This document shows, piece after piece, positions 10,027 to 19,325 of a DNA stretch of 64,000 nt. The notes below the pieces were generated by a model, which was given only the letters and a program-made list of their open reading frames with translations, did not search any database and was not told the DNA's origin. Source of the stretch: Burkholderiales bacterium RIFCSPHIGHO2_12_FULL_63_20 (GTDB lineage Bacteria > Pseudomonadota > Gammaproteobacteria > Burkholderiales > Burkholderiaceae_C); contig MESA01000033.1 in NCBI GenBank assembly GCA_001770775.1, positions 1 to 64,000 on the forward strand, in the 5' to 3' direction. Every line of letters begins with the position of its first letter. Position 1 is the stretch's first letter. The translations under genes and the position numbers were made by a program.

Positions 10027-10148
10027 AGCGTCAAGGTCTCGGTTGTCGATCGGGGTATGATCGTTGGTTGGTGTCGGCCAGCATGGATGAACGCTGACCG
10101 CTCGCCATTGCACCACAACTGCCTGCCAAAGTCCACAAGTAGCTAAAA

Positions 10149-10168
10149 GATATCTTATATAAGACATC
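10149..10168. promoter_or_regulatory. Near-perfect 20-bp palindrome, probable GntR-family operator
   Basis: GATATCTTATATAAGACATC has a perfect 12-bp core (TCTTATATAAGA, 10153-10164) and only one mismatched pair in the 20 bp. It lies between the divergent GntR-family gene and mdh, about 100 nt before the mdh ATG. The size and symmetry suit a GntR/HutC dimer. Binding is inferred. Confidence 0.6.
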
Positions 10169-10267
10169 AGACCCTTGGCAAAGCGCGGTGATCTGTGCAT
10201 ACACGGCTGCGCGACGCTACACTTGTGGGTTTTCCATCAAACCGCCCTCACTCTTTCGGAGTTGCAT

Positions 10268-11257
10268 ATGAGCAAAGCACCCGTTCGCGTCGCCGTCACC
10301 GGCGCCGCTGGCCAAATTGGTTACGCCCTCCTGTTCCGCATCGCCTCTGGCGAAATGCTGGGCAAGGACCAGCCCGTGATCCTGCAACTGCTGGAAATCC
10401 CCGACGAGAAGGCCCAGAATGCGCTGAAGGGCGTGATCATGGAGCTGGAAGACTGCGCGTTCCCGCTGCTGGCCGGTATCGAAGCCCACTCCGATCCGAT
10501 GACCGCCTTCAAGGACACCGACTACGCTTTGCTGGTTGGTGCACGTCCTCGCGGCCCAGGCATGGAGCGCGCTGACCTGCTGGCTGCCAACGCCCAGATC
10601 TTCACCGCTCAGGGCAAGGCTCTGAACGCTGTCGCTTCGCGCAATGTGAAGGTGCTGGTTGTCGGCAACCCCGCCAACACCAATGCCTACATCGCCATGA
10701 AGTCGGCTCCGGACCTGCCGGCCAAGAACTTCACCGCCATGCTGCGCCTGGACCACAACCGCGCTGCTTCGCAACTGGCTGCCAAGGCTGGTTTCAAGGT
10801 TGGCGACATCCGCAAGCTGACGGTTTGGGGCAACCACTCGCCCACCATGTACGCTGACTACCGTTTCGCCACGGTGAACGGCAAGTCCGTCAAGGAAACC
10901 ATCAACGACCAGGACTGGAACGCCAACGTGTTCCTGCCGACCGTCGGCAAGCGTGGCGCCGCCATCATCGCCGCTCGCGGCCTGTCGTCGGCTGCTTCGG
11001 CTGCCAACGCCGCCATCGACCACATGCGCGACTGGGCCCTGGGCTCGAACGGCGAATGGGTCACCATGGGCGTGCCTTCGAACGGCGAGTACGGCATCCC
11101 TGCCGGCATCGTGTTCGGCTTCCCCGTCACGACCACGCCTGACGGCGAGTACAAGATCGTCGACGGCCTGGAAATCGATGCCTTCTCGCAAGAGTGCATC
11201 AACAAGACCCTGGCCGAACTGCAAGGCGAGCAAGACGGCGTCAAGCACCTGCTGTAA
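10268..11257 (+). CDS. mdh: Malate dehydrogenase
   Basis: Mdh interconverts malate and oxaloacetate with NAD+, closing the citric acid cycle. The 329-residue protein has the Rossmann motif [18 protein letters not shown] near its N-terminus, the substrate Arg region [14 protein letters not shown], the catalytic Asp in RLDHNRA and the catalytic His in [12 protein letters not shown]. This is the lactate-dehydrogenase-like MDH type usual in Burkholderiales. ATG 10268 gives the conserved [16 protein letters not shown] start; an upstream in-frame start would cross into the promoter. A strong terminator follows, so mdh is probably monocistronic. Confidence 0.97.
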   Translation: MSKAPVRVAVTGAAGQIGYALLFRIASGEMLGKDQPVILQLLEIPDEKAQNALKGVIMELEDCAFPLLAGIEAHSDPMTAFKDTDYALLVGARPRGPGMERADLLAANAQIFTAQGKALNAVASRNVKVLVVGNPANTNAYIAMKSAPDLPAKNFTAMLRLDHNRAASQLAAKAGFKVGDIRKLTVWGNHSPTMYADYRFATVNGKSVKETINDQDWNANVFLPTVGKRGAAIIAARGLSSAASAANAAIDHMRDWALGSNGEWVTMGVPSNGEYGIPAGIVFGFPVTTTPDGEYKIVDGLEIDAFSQECINKTLAELQGEQDGVKHLL

Positions 11258-11319
11258 TCACACTGCGTGAGACCTTTGCCATTCGGCGCGTGCCGGATAG
11301 GGCAAGGTAGATCACAATC

Positions 11320-11355
11320 AAAGCTGGCGGCCTTCGGGTCGGCCAGCTTTTTTTT
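11320..11355 (+). terminator. Rho-independent terminator of mdh
   Basis: A hairpin with stems AAGCTGGC (11321-11328) and GCCAGCTT (11342-11349) is followed by a run of eight T residues to 11355. It sits about 60 nt after the mdh stop codon. Confidence 0.9.
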
Positions 11356-11406
11356 CGTGATGCGCGCTCACACCCTGGGCGATGCGGCACGCGTAAGGAA
11401 CACACC

Positions 11407-12432
11407 ATGTCCACCCTGAGCACCATTCACCCTCGTCAGGCGCTGTTTGGCAGCGAGACCCTGCCTGCGACGCTCCCCGTTTGCGACCATTACTCCGGCG
11501 TGGAGGCGCGCATGCGCAAGAGCCTGATGCTGCAGGCCGAGATGGCCGAGGCCGGCCATGGCCGTGCCGTGTTCGATGTGACGCTGGATTTGGAAGATGG
11601 CGCCCCGGTGGGTGGAGAGCATGAACAAGCGCTGCTGGTGGCCGAGTTGATCGACAGCCCGCAGAACGTGTGCGACCGGGTGGGAGTACGTGTGCATGAC
11701 CCGCGTCATCGCCGTTTTGAGGACGATGTGGACACCTTGATCCAGGCAGCAGGCCAGCGACTGGCCTACATCATGGTGCCCAAGCTGGCCGATGTGGCCG
11801 ATGCGCAGCGCGCCATTGACACGATCAAAGCCGCCCGAGTGCGGCATGGCGTAGAGCGGATCGTGCCTGTGCACGGCCTGATCGAGACGCTGAAGGCGGT
11901 GCAGCAGGTGGACGAGATCGCCGCTCTGCCCGGCTTGGAGTCGCTGTCGTTCGGGCTGATGGATTTCGTGTCCGAGCACCGGGGGGCGATTCCGGCGTCG
12001 GGCATGAGCGTAACGGGGCAATTCAGTCACCCGCTGGTGATGCAGGCGAAGCTGAAGATTGCAGCGGCTTGCCACGCGGCGCGCCTCACACCCTCGCATT
12101 GCGTGGTGACGGAGTTCAAGGACAAGCGCGCGCTGGGCAAGGCGGCCGAGCGGGCCTGTCGGGAGCTGGGTTACACACGGATGTGGAGCATCCACCCCGA
12201 CCAGATTCCGGTGATCATTGAGGCGTTTGCGCCGGTGTCGGCCGAGGTGGACGATGCGGTGGAGATCTTGATGGCCGCTCAGGCCGCACATTGGGCGCCG
12301 ACCTCGTACCACGGGGTGTTGCATGACCGGGCCAGCTACCGTCATTACTGGCATGTGCTGGAGCGTGCCTGGTTGACCGGGCAGCCTCTGCCGGCCGACA
12401 CGGAAGCAGCTTTTTTTGCCGCAGAGGCTTGA
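11407..12432 (+). CDS. HpcH/HpaI aldolase-citrate lyase family protein (CitE-like CoA-ester lyase)
   Basis: A 341-residue TIM-barrel protein of the CitE/malyl-CoA lyase superfamily. It has RKSLMLQAEMAE at the barrel start, VTLDLEDGAPVG with the metal-binding acidic residues, and MVPKLADV, LIETLKAV, LSFGLMDFVSEH and WSIHPDQIPVI in the expected order. Family enzymes cleave or form CoA esters such as malyl-CoA, methylmalyl-CoA or citramalyl-CoA; which one applies here cannot be decided. No citF, citD or CoA-transferase genes are nearby, so a classic citrate lyase complex is unlikely. It lies downstream of mdh but after its terminator. Confidence 0.88.
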   Translation: MSTLSTIHPRQALFGSETLPATLPVCDHYSGVEARMRKSLMLQAEMAEAGHGRAVFDVTLDLEDGAPVGGEHEQALLVAELIDSPQNVCDRVGVRVHDPRHRRFEDDVDTLIQAAGQRLAYIMVPKLADVADAQRAIDTIKAARVRHGVERIVPVHGLIETLKAVQQVDEIAALPGLESLSFGLMDFVSEHRGAIPASGMSVTGQFSHPLVMQAKLKIAAACHAARLTPSHCVVTEFKDKRALGKAAERACRELGYTRMWSIHPDQIPVIIEAFAPVSAEVDDAVEILMAAQAAHWAPTSYHGVLHDRASYRHYWHVLERAWLTGQPLPADTEAAFFAAEA

Positions 12433-12896
12433 GGCCGGTGGACACTTTGCTGCTGGAGGGCTCGGAGGTGCGGGCGGTGCGCTGGGAGGCACGCGATGTC
12501 CCGGGAGGCAGCACGGTGTGCGTCGAGTTTGCGGCCGCTTGCGTGCGTCGTGATCCGGTGGATGCCCCTGGTGGAGCGAGCGTCCGTCGCGACAGCGTCT
12601 GGGGCAATGTGACCGCCCTGACGCTGCGTTTGAGCGGCGTGATGAGCGCGCCCGATGTGGGCGCTTCGGAGTTCAGTCTGGATGGCACTCTGGGTGAGGC
12701 GATAGGCACCCTGTCAGGCGGCGAGGTGCGGCAGGCCGCGCAGATGTGGCGCGCCCTGCCCTTGCCTTGCCATGTGAGCGGGCCGGTGACGCTGAGCCTG
12801 CGGTTTCGGGCTGGGCAGGAGTGGGTGTGGCAGGGCCACGAACTGACGGTGCAGGTTGAAGCAGGCAGCCGCTTTTTTGAGTCATACGCCTGCTGA
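12429..12896 (+). CDS. Hypothetical protein downstream of the CitE-like gene
   Basis: A predicted protein of up to 155 residues that I do not recognise. It overlaps the stop codon of the CitE-like gene. The start is either TTG 12429 or GTG 12438; a GAGG at 12431-12434 lies just before the GTG. Alternating polar and hydrophobic residues (TVCVEFAAACV, ALTLRLSGVM, VTLSLRFRAG, HELTVQVEAG) suggest a beta-sheet-rich fold. I see no signal peptide or membrane helix. It ends 43 nt from the convergent radical SAM gene. The overlap supports co-translation with the lyase. Confidence 0.6.
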   Translation: MRPVDTLLLEGSEVRAVRWEARDVPGGSTVCVEFAAACVRRDPVDAPGGASVRRDSVWGNVTALTLRLSGVMSAPDVGASEFSLDGTLGEAIGTLSGGEVRQAAQMWRALPLPCHVSGPVTLSLRFRAGQEWVWQGHELTVQVEAGSRFFESYAC

Positions 12897-12939
12897 GGTG
12901 AGGCTTCGGCGCGCCGGAGGACGTGGCGGCGCCGCAGCG

Positions 12940-14853
12940 TCAAGATTCGGCCAGCGCCCGCTCGATGCAGCGGCGCGAGACGGTGGGGCGCGGCACCTTG
13001 GACTTGAACCAGGCGCGCACGTCTTCGTCGAGGCCGATGCCGTGCATGTAGTTGTAGATGGCCTTTTTGAGGGCCTGACCTAGCACGTCGTGGTTCACGC
13101 CGGTAGGGTCGATGAAGCCGATGTCGTTCTTGGCGAAGCTGACCGGCGGCAGCGGCACGAGTTCGACGCCGTAGGCCTGGGGGTCTTGGCCCACTGGGGA
13201 GTGGACGGTGCAGGCGAAGCGGTGGAAGAAACCGGACTGGATGCAGCCTTCGGCAAAGAGCTGGCGCACGTATTCGAGCGCGTCGACGGTGTCCTGCACG
13301 GTTTGCGTGGGAAAGCCGTACATCAGGTAGGCGTGCACGAGGATGCCGGCATCGGTGAAGGCGCGGGTGACGCGAGCGACCTGCTCGACGGAGACGCCCT
13401 TTTTCATCAGCTTGAGCAGGCGGTCGGAGGCGACTTCCAGACCACCGGAGATGGCGATGCAGCCACTGTCGGCCAGCAGCAGACACAGCTCAGGGGTGAA
13501 GGATTTTTCGAAGCGGACGTTGCCCCACCAGGAGATGGCCACCTTGCGGCGGATGAGTTCTTGCGCAAGGGCTTTGAGGACCTTGGGCGGCGCGGCTTCG
13601 TCGACAAAGTGGAAGCCGGTCTGGCCGGTTTCGCGCACGATGGCCTCGATGCGATCAACCAGCACCTCGGCGCTGGCGGCTTCGTAGCGCGAGATGTAGT
13701 CGAGGCTGACGTCGCAGAAGCTGCACTTCTTCCAGTAGCAGCCATGCGCCACCGTGAGCTTGTTCCAGCGTCCGTCTGACCAGAGCCGGTTCATGGGGTT
13801 GAGCATGTCCAGCAGGGACAGGTAGCGGTCGAGCGGCAGGCCGTCCCAGGTGGGGGTGCCCACTTCACCGAAGGGCACATCGGGCTCGGCCCAGTTCAGG
13901 TAGCGGACCTGGGCGGTGTCGGCATCGCGCACAAAGGTACGCACCAGGCGCTGGACGGAGCGCTTGCCTTCGAGGTGTTCGAGCAGCGCCAGCAAGGGGC
14001 GCTCGCCGGCGTCGAGGGTGACAAAGTCGAAGTAGTCAAAGACCCGCGGCTCGGTGAGTTCGCGCAGCTCAGTGTTGACAAAGCCACCGCCCAGCGCGAG
14101 CCGGACATGCGGGTGGGTCTGCTTGATGGCTTGCGCCATGCGGAAGGCCGCGTACACCGCACCGGGAAATGGCACGGAAATCAGCACGAGATCGGGCTGA
14201 TGGCGGGTGAGGGCCTGCAGGGTCAGCTCGCGCAGCGTGGTGTCGACGAGGTTGAGCGGAGCGGTCAGCGCCTGCGCGAGCGGGTCGAAGGTGGGCTGGC
14301 TTTGGGCCAGGGACTCGGCGTAGCGCACGAACTCGAAACGACCATCAACGGCATCGCGCAGCACATCGGCCAGGTCGTTGAGGTAGAGCGTGGCGAGGTG
14401 CTTGGCGCGGTCGGCCATACCCAGGGCACCGAAGGCCCAGGCCAGCGGGTCACCGCTGCCATCGTCGGCATAGGCGTCCAGCGAGCGAAAGCGCGGCCCT
14501 TCAGGCAGGTAGTGACGCGTGCAGATGCGGTGGCCCAACGTGGCGTCGCGCCCTTGCAGGAAAGCGATGGTGGCGTCGATGGTGCTGAGGTAGGTGTCGC
14601 TGTGGTCGAGGAAGTGGTTGACCGGGGCGGTGCGCTGGGCTTCGGGCATTTTCAAAGCCTGCGCATGGACGGCCTCCAGCCCCTCGCGGGAGAGCAGTTT
14701 CAGCACGAGTGCCAAGGCCAGGTCTTCTTGCACCGCATCGACGCCGCGCGAACGCAGAAAGCCCGTCAGATACGCCGTAGAGGGGTACGGCGTGTTGAGC
14801 TGCGTCATCGGGGGGATCAGGGAGAGGACGCGCATGGCAGAAGTGGGGGACAT
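12940..14853 (-). CDS. B12-binding-domain radical SAM protein
   Basis: A predicted enzyme of about 637 residues. The N-terminal half resembles a cobalamin-binding Rossmann domain (MRVLSLIPPMTQLNTPYPS, DLVLISVPFPG, LALGGGFVNTEL). The C-terminal half is a radical SAM barrel whose cluster Cys residues are at 372, 377 and 380 (GCYWKKCSFC). GGLEVASD and YLMYGFPTQT match SAM-binding strands. The cysteine spacing is CX4CX2C, not the usual CX3CX2C. The substrate is unknown. Starts at 14853 (MSPTSAM) and 14835 (MRVLSL) are both possible. It lies downstream of prpR on the same strand with a 70-nt gap; a functional tie to propionate metabolism is unproven. Confidence 0.85.
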   Translation of the reverse strand: MSPTSAMRVLSLIPPMTQLNTPYPSTAYLTGFLRSRGVDAVQEDLALALVLKLLSREGLEAVHAQALKMPEAQRTAPVNHFLDHSDTYLSTIDATIAFLQGRDATLGHRICTRHYLPEGPRFRSLDAYADDGSGDPLAWAFGALGMADRAKHLATLYLNDLADVLRDAVDGRFEFVRYAESLAQSQPTFDPLAQALTAPLNLVDTTLRELTLQALTRHQPDLVLISVPFPGAVYAAFRMAQAIKQTHPHVRLALGGGFVNTELRELTEPRVFDYFDFVTLDAGERPLLALLEHLEGKRSVQRLVRTFVRDADTAQVRYLNWAEPDVPFGEVGTPTWDGLPLDRYLSLLDMLNPMNRLWSDGRWNKLTVAHGCYWKKCSFCDVSLDYISRYEAASAEVLVDRIEAIVRETGQTGFHFVDEAAPPKVLKALAQELIRRKVAISWWGNVRFEKSFTPELCLLLADSGCIAISGGLEVASDRLLKLMKKGVSVEQVARVTRAFTDAGILVHAYLMYGFPTQTVQDTVDALEYVRQLFAEGCIQSGFFHRFACTVHSPVGQDPQAYGVELVPLPPVSFAKNDIGFIDPTGVNHDVLGQALKKAIYNYMHGIGLDEDVRAWFKSKVPRPTVSRRCIERALAES

Positions 14854-14923
14854 GAAACGGCGGCGGGCAGAGCAGTGGCGGTCAGAAACGAGGTCAGCAG
14901 AGATTGTGACAGCGGCGCCCGAA

Positions 14924-16915
14924 TCATGCTGGGTTGAGCTTGCGCCACAGGGTGGTGCGACTGATGCCCAGACGCTGGCTGGCCAGCGCACGGTCGCCAC
15001 CGCATTCATCCAGCACGCGCTGGATCTCGGCACGTTCGCGCTGGGTCTGGTGGGCCTTGAGCGAGGACGGGGCCTCCGCGGGCTCTGATGGGGTTTCGGC
15101 CAAGAAAAGCTCGGGCGCCACGGTGCGCACGAAGGTGCGGGCGGCCTCGGGCGAGACGTTGACGTCGCTACCGAAGGACGGATCGGCATGCGGGTCAGCG
15201 TAGGCCACCAGGCGCTCGACGAGGTTTTCGAGCTCGCGCACGTTGCCGGGCCAGTGGTACGACGGCGCCTGGGCGATCAGTGCAGCGGCGATGGCTTCGG
15301 TGCGCGCCGGGTCGAGGTCGAGCCGAGTGCACACCTTGTGGTGCAGCGCACGCACGAGCTCCGGCAGGTCGTCGAGCCGGTCGCGCAACGGGGGCATGTC
15401 GATGCGCAGGATGTTGAGGCGATAGAACAGGTCTTGCCGGAAGCTGCCTTCTTCGACATGGCGTAAGAGGTTGCGGTGCGTGGCCGCGATCACGCGGACG
15501 TTGACGGGGGTGGGCTCGGTGGCGCCGACGCGCAGCACCTCGCGCTCCTGCAGCACACGCAGCAGGCGCGATTGCAGGGACAGCGGCATTTCACCCACTT
15601 CGTCGAGAAAAATGGTGCCTTTGTGGGCCGCCTCGAACAGGCCGATCTTGCCGCCGCGGCGCGCACCGGTGAAGGCGCCCTCTTCGTAGCCGAACAGCTC
15701 GCTCTCCAGCAGGGTTTCGGATACGGCTGCGCAGTTGACGGCCACGAAAGGCAGCTCACGTCGCTCGCTGGCCATGTGGATGCCTTGGGCCACCAGCTCT
15801 TTACCGGTGCCGCTTTCGCCCAGGATGAGGACCGTGGCCTGGCTGCGGGCGCAGCTCAGGGCCATGCGCTGCACGCGCTGCAGGGCCGCGCTGTGCCCCA
15901 GCAGTTGCTGCAACTCGTAGCGCGCGGGGACGGTGTTGGGTTTGATGCGGGTGCGGATGTGGCGGTCGACCCGCTGGATGGAGATGGGATCCTGGCCGCT
16001 GAGCACGGCGCCCGTCAGCACACCCTGCTCGACGATGGGGATGCGGTTGACGATGAGGGCCTTGCCTTTGACCCGCTCGATCTTTTCCAGCTCCTGGGTG
16101 CCCAGGCGCAGGGTGGCCTGCAGGCTGAGTTCGGGGCAGACCTCGCTGAGCTTGAGGCCCAGCCACTGCGCGGGGTCGATGCCCAGCCATTGGGCCATCG
16201 TCGGGTTGAGGGTCTGGATGCGCTCTTGGGCATCGACCGCGATCACGCCGTCGCTGAGTTGGGCCAGGATGGTGTTGAGGCGCTCGCGCTTGGTCAGCTC
16301 GATGCGCGAGGCCCGCGCGATCTCGACGGCGTCTTCGAGGGCTTCGCGCACGGCGTCCATCGAATACAGAAAAATACCGGTCAGGCCAATCTGGTCGGCC
16401 ATGTCGGCGGCCACGCCAGAGCCGACGATCACCTCCACGCCGGCCTGCTGGAGTTCGCGCACCGCCTCCTGGGCTTCGTCTTCGGTGCGGTAGCTGAGCT
16501 GGTGCACCCCGAGCCCGAAAAGGTCATCGAACTGGTGAATGTCAGGGGCCACGCCCACATAGGTGACCAGACCGATGTGCGCGGACTGGCGCTTGGCACG
16601 CGCCAGCGCCTGCATCAGGTCCAAGCCCCCCACCTTGACCACCACCACAGGCAGATCGAGGTGTTGGCGCAGGTAGGCGCCGTTGGAACCGGCCGCGACC
16701 ACCACATCCACCGGTCGCTGGGCCTGCAGGGCGCGCACGCGAGCCACGGCCTCTTCAAACCCGACGTCCAGCACTTCGACGGCGGCACGGTCGGCAAACT
16801 CGGGGGCGAGGGCCTGCAACATCTTGTTGATGCGGCGAAAGCCGACGGCCACAATGCGTGGCGGAGACTGAGTCGGATTGGCGCGGTGCAAGGGATCGGT
16901 CAGCATGCTTGGCAT
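14924..16915 (-). CDS. prpR: Sigma-54-dependent propionate catabolism activator
   Basis: PrpR activates the prp operon with RNA polymerase-sigma54, with 2-methylcitrate as the usual co-inducer. The 663-residue protein has the PrpR N-terminal sensing domain (about 20-195), a PAS-like segment (about 210-320), and an AAA+ domain with Walker A GESGTGKE at 366-373 and the sigma54-contact loop GAFTGA at 413-418. A C-terminal Fis-type helix-turn-helix ends [19 protein letters not shown]. It is transcribed divergently from prpB, as expected. Overlapping TTTCA/TGAAA repeats lie just before its ATG and may serve for autoregulation. Confidence 0.95.
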   Translation of the reverse strand: MPSMLTDPLHRANPTQSPPRIVAVGFRRINKMLQALAPEFADRAAVEVLDVGFEEAVARVRALQAQRPVDVVVAAGSNGAYLRQHLDLPVVVVKVGGLDLMQALARAKRQSAHIGLVTYVGVAPDIHQFDDLFGLGVHQLSYRTEDEAQEAVRELQQAGVEVIVGSGVAADMADQIGLTGIFLYSMDAVREALEDAVEIARASRIELTKRERLNTILAQLSDGVIAVDAQERIQTLNPTMAQWLGIDPAQWLGLKLSEVCPELSLQATLRLGTQELEKIERVKGKALIVNRIPIVEQGVLTGAVLSGQDPISIQRVDRHIRTRIKPNTVPARYELQQLLGHSAALQRVQRMALSCARSQATVLILGESGTGKELVAQGIHMASERRELPFVAVNCAAVSETLLESELFGYEEGAFTGARRGGKIGLFEAAHKGTIFLDEVGEMPLSLQSRLLRVLQEREVLRVGATEPTPVNVRVIAATHRNLLRHVEEGSFRQDLFYRLNILRIDMPPLRDRLDDLPELVRALHHKVCTRLDLDPARTEAIAAALIAQAPSYHWPGNVRELENLVERLVAYADPHADPSFGSDVNVSPEAARTFVRTVAPELFLAETPSEPAEAPSSLKAHQTQRERAEIQRVLDECGGDRALASQRLGISRTTLWRKLNPA

Positions 16916-16924
16916 TGTGCATGC

Positions 16925-16953
16925 GTTTCACATTTGAATGAAACATCATTTCA
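16925..16953. promoter_or_regulatory. Overlapping inverted repeats, candidate PrpR binding sites
   Basis: GTTTCA (16925-16930) and TGAAAC (16939-16944) form one inverted repeat, and TGAAA (16939-16943) with TTTCA (16949-16953) forms a second. The site lies 10-38 nt upstream of prpR and about 120 nt upstream of the prpB -24/-12 promoter, a usual distance for a sigma54 activator. Binding is inferred. Confidence 0.5.
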
Positions 16954-17070
16954 AAATCGGAACACCAGCACAAGCCGCTCACGCTGAGCAAGGGTGGAAA
17001 CCAGCCTGCCCCACCGTAAATCAATGACTTACAAAGCATCTTCGGCTAACTGAACTCGCAGTACCCAGGC

Positions 17071-17085
17071 TGGCACGCACGTTGC
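17071..17085 (+). promoter_or_regulatory. Sigma-54 promoter of prpB
   Basis: TGGCAC-GCACG-TTGC matches the -24/-12 consensus fully (GG at -24, GC at -12, correct spacing). Transcription would begin near 17097, about 35 nt before the prpB ATG. Confidence 0.85.
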
Positions 17086-17131
17086 GTTCTAGACCGGCAT
17101 TCCCGCTGACACGTTCCACTGGAGACCCTAC

Positions 17132-18016
17132 ATGGCACTCACCTCCCCCGGCGCACGCTTCCGCCAGGCCCTCAAGGACGAATCGCCGCTGCAGATCATT
17201 GGCGCCATCAACGCCAACCACGCCCTGCTGGCCCAACGCGCCGGCTACCGCGCCATTTACCTGTCGGGTGGCGGCGTGGCCGCAGGCTCGCTGGGCCTGC
17301 CTGACCTGGGCATCAACACGATGGACGACGTGCTGATCGACGTGCGTCGCATCACCGACGTGTGCAACACGCCCCTGCTGGTCGACATCGACACGGGCTT
17401 TGGCCCCTCGGCCTTCAACATCGAGCGCACCGTCAAGAGCCTGATCAAGGCCGGCGCCGCCGCTTGCCACATCGAAGATCAGGTCGGCGCCAAGCGCTGC
17501 GGCCACCGTCCCGGCAAGGAAATCGTGACCACCGAAGAGATGGTGGACCGCGTCAAGGCTGCTGCCGACGCCAAGACCGACCCGGACTTCTTCCTGATCG
17601 CCCGCACCGACGCCATCCAGGTGCACGGTGTGGACGCCGCCATCGAGCGCGCGATCCAGTGCGTGGAAGCCGGCGCCGACGGCATCTTTGCCGAAGCCGC
17701 CTACGACCTGCCCACCTACGAGAAGTTCTGCAAGGCCGTGAACGTGCCCGTGCTGGCCAACATCACCGAGTTCGGCAAGACCCCGCTGTTCAGCGTGGAC
17801 GAGCTGCGCCCCACGGGCGTCGGCATGGTGCTGTACCCGCTGAGCGCTTTCCGTGCCATGAACAAGGCTGCTGAAGCCGTGTACACGGCCATCCGCCGTG
17901 ACGGCCATCAAAAGACCGTCGTCGACCTGATGCAGACTCGCGAAGAGCTGTACGACCGCATTGGTTACCACGCCTTCGAGCAAAAGCTCGACGCGCTGTT
18001 TGCCGCCAAGAAGTAA
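17132..18016 (+). CDS. prpB: 2-methylisocitrate lyase
   Basis: PrpB cleaves 2-methylisocitrate to pyruvate and succinate, the last step of the 2-methylcitrate cycle for propionyl-CoA. The 294-residue TIM-barrel protein has [10 protein letters not shown] for the metal site and the catalytic-loop Cys in [23 protein letters not shown] and [14 protein letters not shown] are also conserved. Start ATG 17132 has GGAGA upstream. It is the first gene of the rightward operon prpB-prpC-acnD-prpF and has a clear sigma54 promoter. Confidence 0.97.
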   Translation: MALTSPGARFRQALKDESPLQIIGAINANHALLAQRAGYRAIYLSGGGVAAGSLGLPDLGINTMDDVLIDVRRITDVCNTPLLVDIDTGFGPSAFNIERTVKSLIKAGAAACHIEDQVGAKRCGHRPGKEIVTTEEMVDRVKAAADAKTDPDFFLIARTDAIQVHGVDAAIERAIQCVEAGADGIFAEAAYDLPTYEKFCKAVNVPVLANITEFGKTPLFSVDELRPTGVGMVLYPLSAFRAMNKAAEAVYTAIRRDGHQKTVVDLMQTREELYDRIGYHAFEQKLDALFAAKK

Positions 18017-18053
18017 ATCCCCCGCTGCCACACGTCATCTGGAGACACATCCC

Positions 18054-19217
18054 ATGAGCGCTACCCCCGAGACCACCACCCCCGGTTTCAAGCCCAAGAA
18101 GTCCGTCGCCCTGTCCGGCACGGCAGCCGGCAACACGGCCCTGTGCACCGTGGGCCGCACCGGCAATGACCTGGCCTACCGCGGCTACGACATCCTGGAC
18201 GTCGCCACCACCTGCGAATTCGAAGAAATCGCCCACCTGCTGGTGCACGGCAAGCTGCCCACCGTGGCCGAACTGGCTGGCTACAAGGCCAAGCTGAAGG
18301 CGCTGCGCGGCCTGCCCGCCGGCCTGAAGGCCGCCCTGGAGCAACTGCCCCCGTCGGCGCACCCGATGGACGTGATGCGCACCGGCGTGTCCGTGCTGGG
18401 TTGCCTGTCGCCCGAGAAGGACGACCACAACCACCCTGGCGCCCGCGACATCGCCGACAAGCTGATGGCTTCGCTGGGCTCGATGCTGCTGTACTGGTAC
18501 CACTACAGCCACAACGGCAAGCGCATCGACGTCGAAACCGATGACGACTCCATCGGCGGCCACTTCCTGCACCTGCTGCATGGCGAGAAGCCCCGCGACA
18601 GCTGGGTGCGCGCGATGCACACCTCGCTGATCCTGTACGCCGAGCACGAGTTCAACGCCTCGACCTTCACCTCGCGTGTGGTGGCCGGCACGGGCTCGGA
18701 CATGTACTCGGCCATCACCGGCGGCATCGGCGCCCTGCGTGGACCCAAGCACGGCGGCGCCAACGAAGTGGCTTTTGAGATCCAGAAGCGCTACGACAAC
18801 CCGAACGAGGCCGAGGCCGACATCCGCGCCCGTGTCGAGAAGAAGGAAGTCGTGATCGGCTTCGGTCACCCCGTCTACACCGTGAGTGACCCGCGCAACG
18901 TGGTCATCAAGAAGGTGGCGGAAGACCTGTCCAAGGAACAGGACAATATGAAGATGTACGACATCGCCGAGCGTCTGGAGTCGGTGATGTGGGAAATCAA
19001 GAAGATGTTCCCGAATCTGGACTGGTTCTCGGCCGTGAGCTATCACATGATGGGCGTGCCCACCGCGATGTTCACCCCGCTGTTCGTGATCGCCCGCACC
19101 AGCGGCTGGTCGGCCCACGTGATCGAACAACGCATTGACGGCAAGATCATCCGTCCGTCGGCCAACTACGTCGGCCCAGAAGATCAGAAGTTCGTGCCGC
19201 TGAAGAAGCGCAAGTAA
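18054..19217 (+). CDS. prpC: 2-methylcitrate synthase
   Basis: PrpC condenses propionyl-CoA with oxaloacetate to 2-methylcitrate. The 387-residue protein belongs to the short citrate synthase-like group. It has [20 protein letters not shown] near the start, active-site His in [15 protein letters not shown] and [14 protein letters not shown], and the C-terminus [21 protein letters not shown]. The start [20 protein letters not shown] at 18054 was chosen over an in-frame upstream start lying inside prpB; GGAGA lies just upstream. The gap to prpB is 37 nt. Confidence 0.97.
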   Translation: MSATPETTTPGFKPKKSVALSGTAAGNTALCTVGRTGNDLAYRGYDILDVATTCEFEEIAHLLVHGKLPTVAELAGYKAKLKALRGLPAGLKAALEQLPPSAHPMDVMRTGVSVLGCLSPEKDDHNHPGARDIADKLMASLGSMLLYWYHYSHNGKRIDVETDDDSIGGHFLHLLHGEKPRDSWVRAMHTSLILYAEHEFNASTFTSRVVAGTGSDMYSAITGGIGALRGPKHGGANEVAFEIQKRYDNPNEAEADIRARVEKKEVVIGFGHPVYTVSDPRNVVIKKVAEDLSKEQDNMKMYDIAERLESVMWEIKKMFPNLDWFSAVSYHMMGVPTAMFTPLFVIARTSGWSAHVIEQRIDGKIIRPSANYVGPEDQKFVPLKKRK

Positions 19218-19237
19218 GTCTGACCAGCCAGGACCAG

Positions 19238-19270
19238 GGCGCCACATGAACAACACGTGTGGCGCCTTTT
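19238..19270 (+). terminator. Hairpin with short T-run between prpC and acnD (possible attenuator)
   Basis: GGCGCCACA (19238-19246) and TGTGGCGCC (19258-19266) form a perfect 9-bp stem followed by four T residues. It lies 20 nt after prpC and 56 nt before the acnD start, inside an otherwise continuous operon. It may cause partial termination or protect the prpBC message end. Confidence 0.6.
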
Positions 19271-19325
19271 GACCTTGTCAACCTGGAATGAGCTCGCGCC
19301 GCCCCACACCTCACCGCTGCCCGCC

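Noticed and set aside
12215-13486. Minus-strand frame of 423 codons over the 3' end of the CitE-like gene and the radical SAM gene
   Set aside because: Arg/Pro/Ser-rich translation in the wrong frame of the radical SAM gene; no motifs.
14854-15189. N-terminal extension of the radical SAM frame into prpR
   Set aside because: The extra 112 residues are an out-of-frame reading of the PrpR C-terminus.
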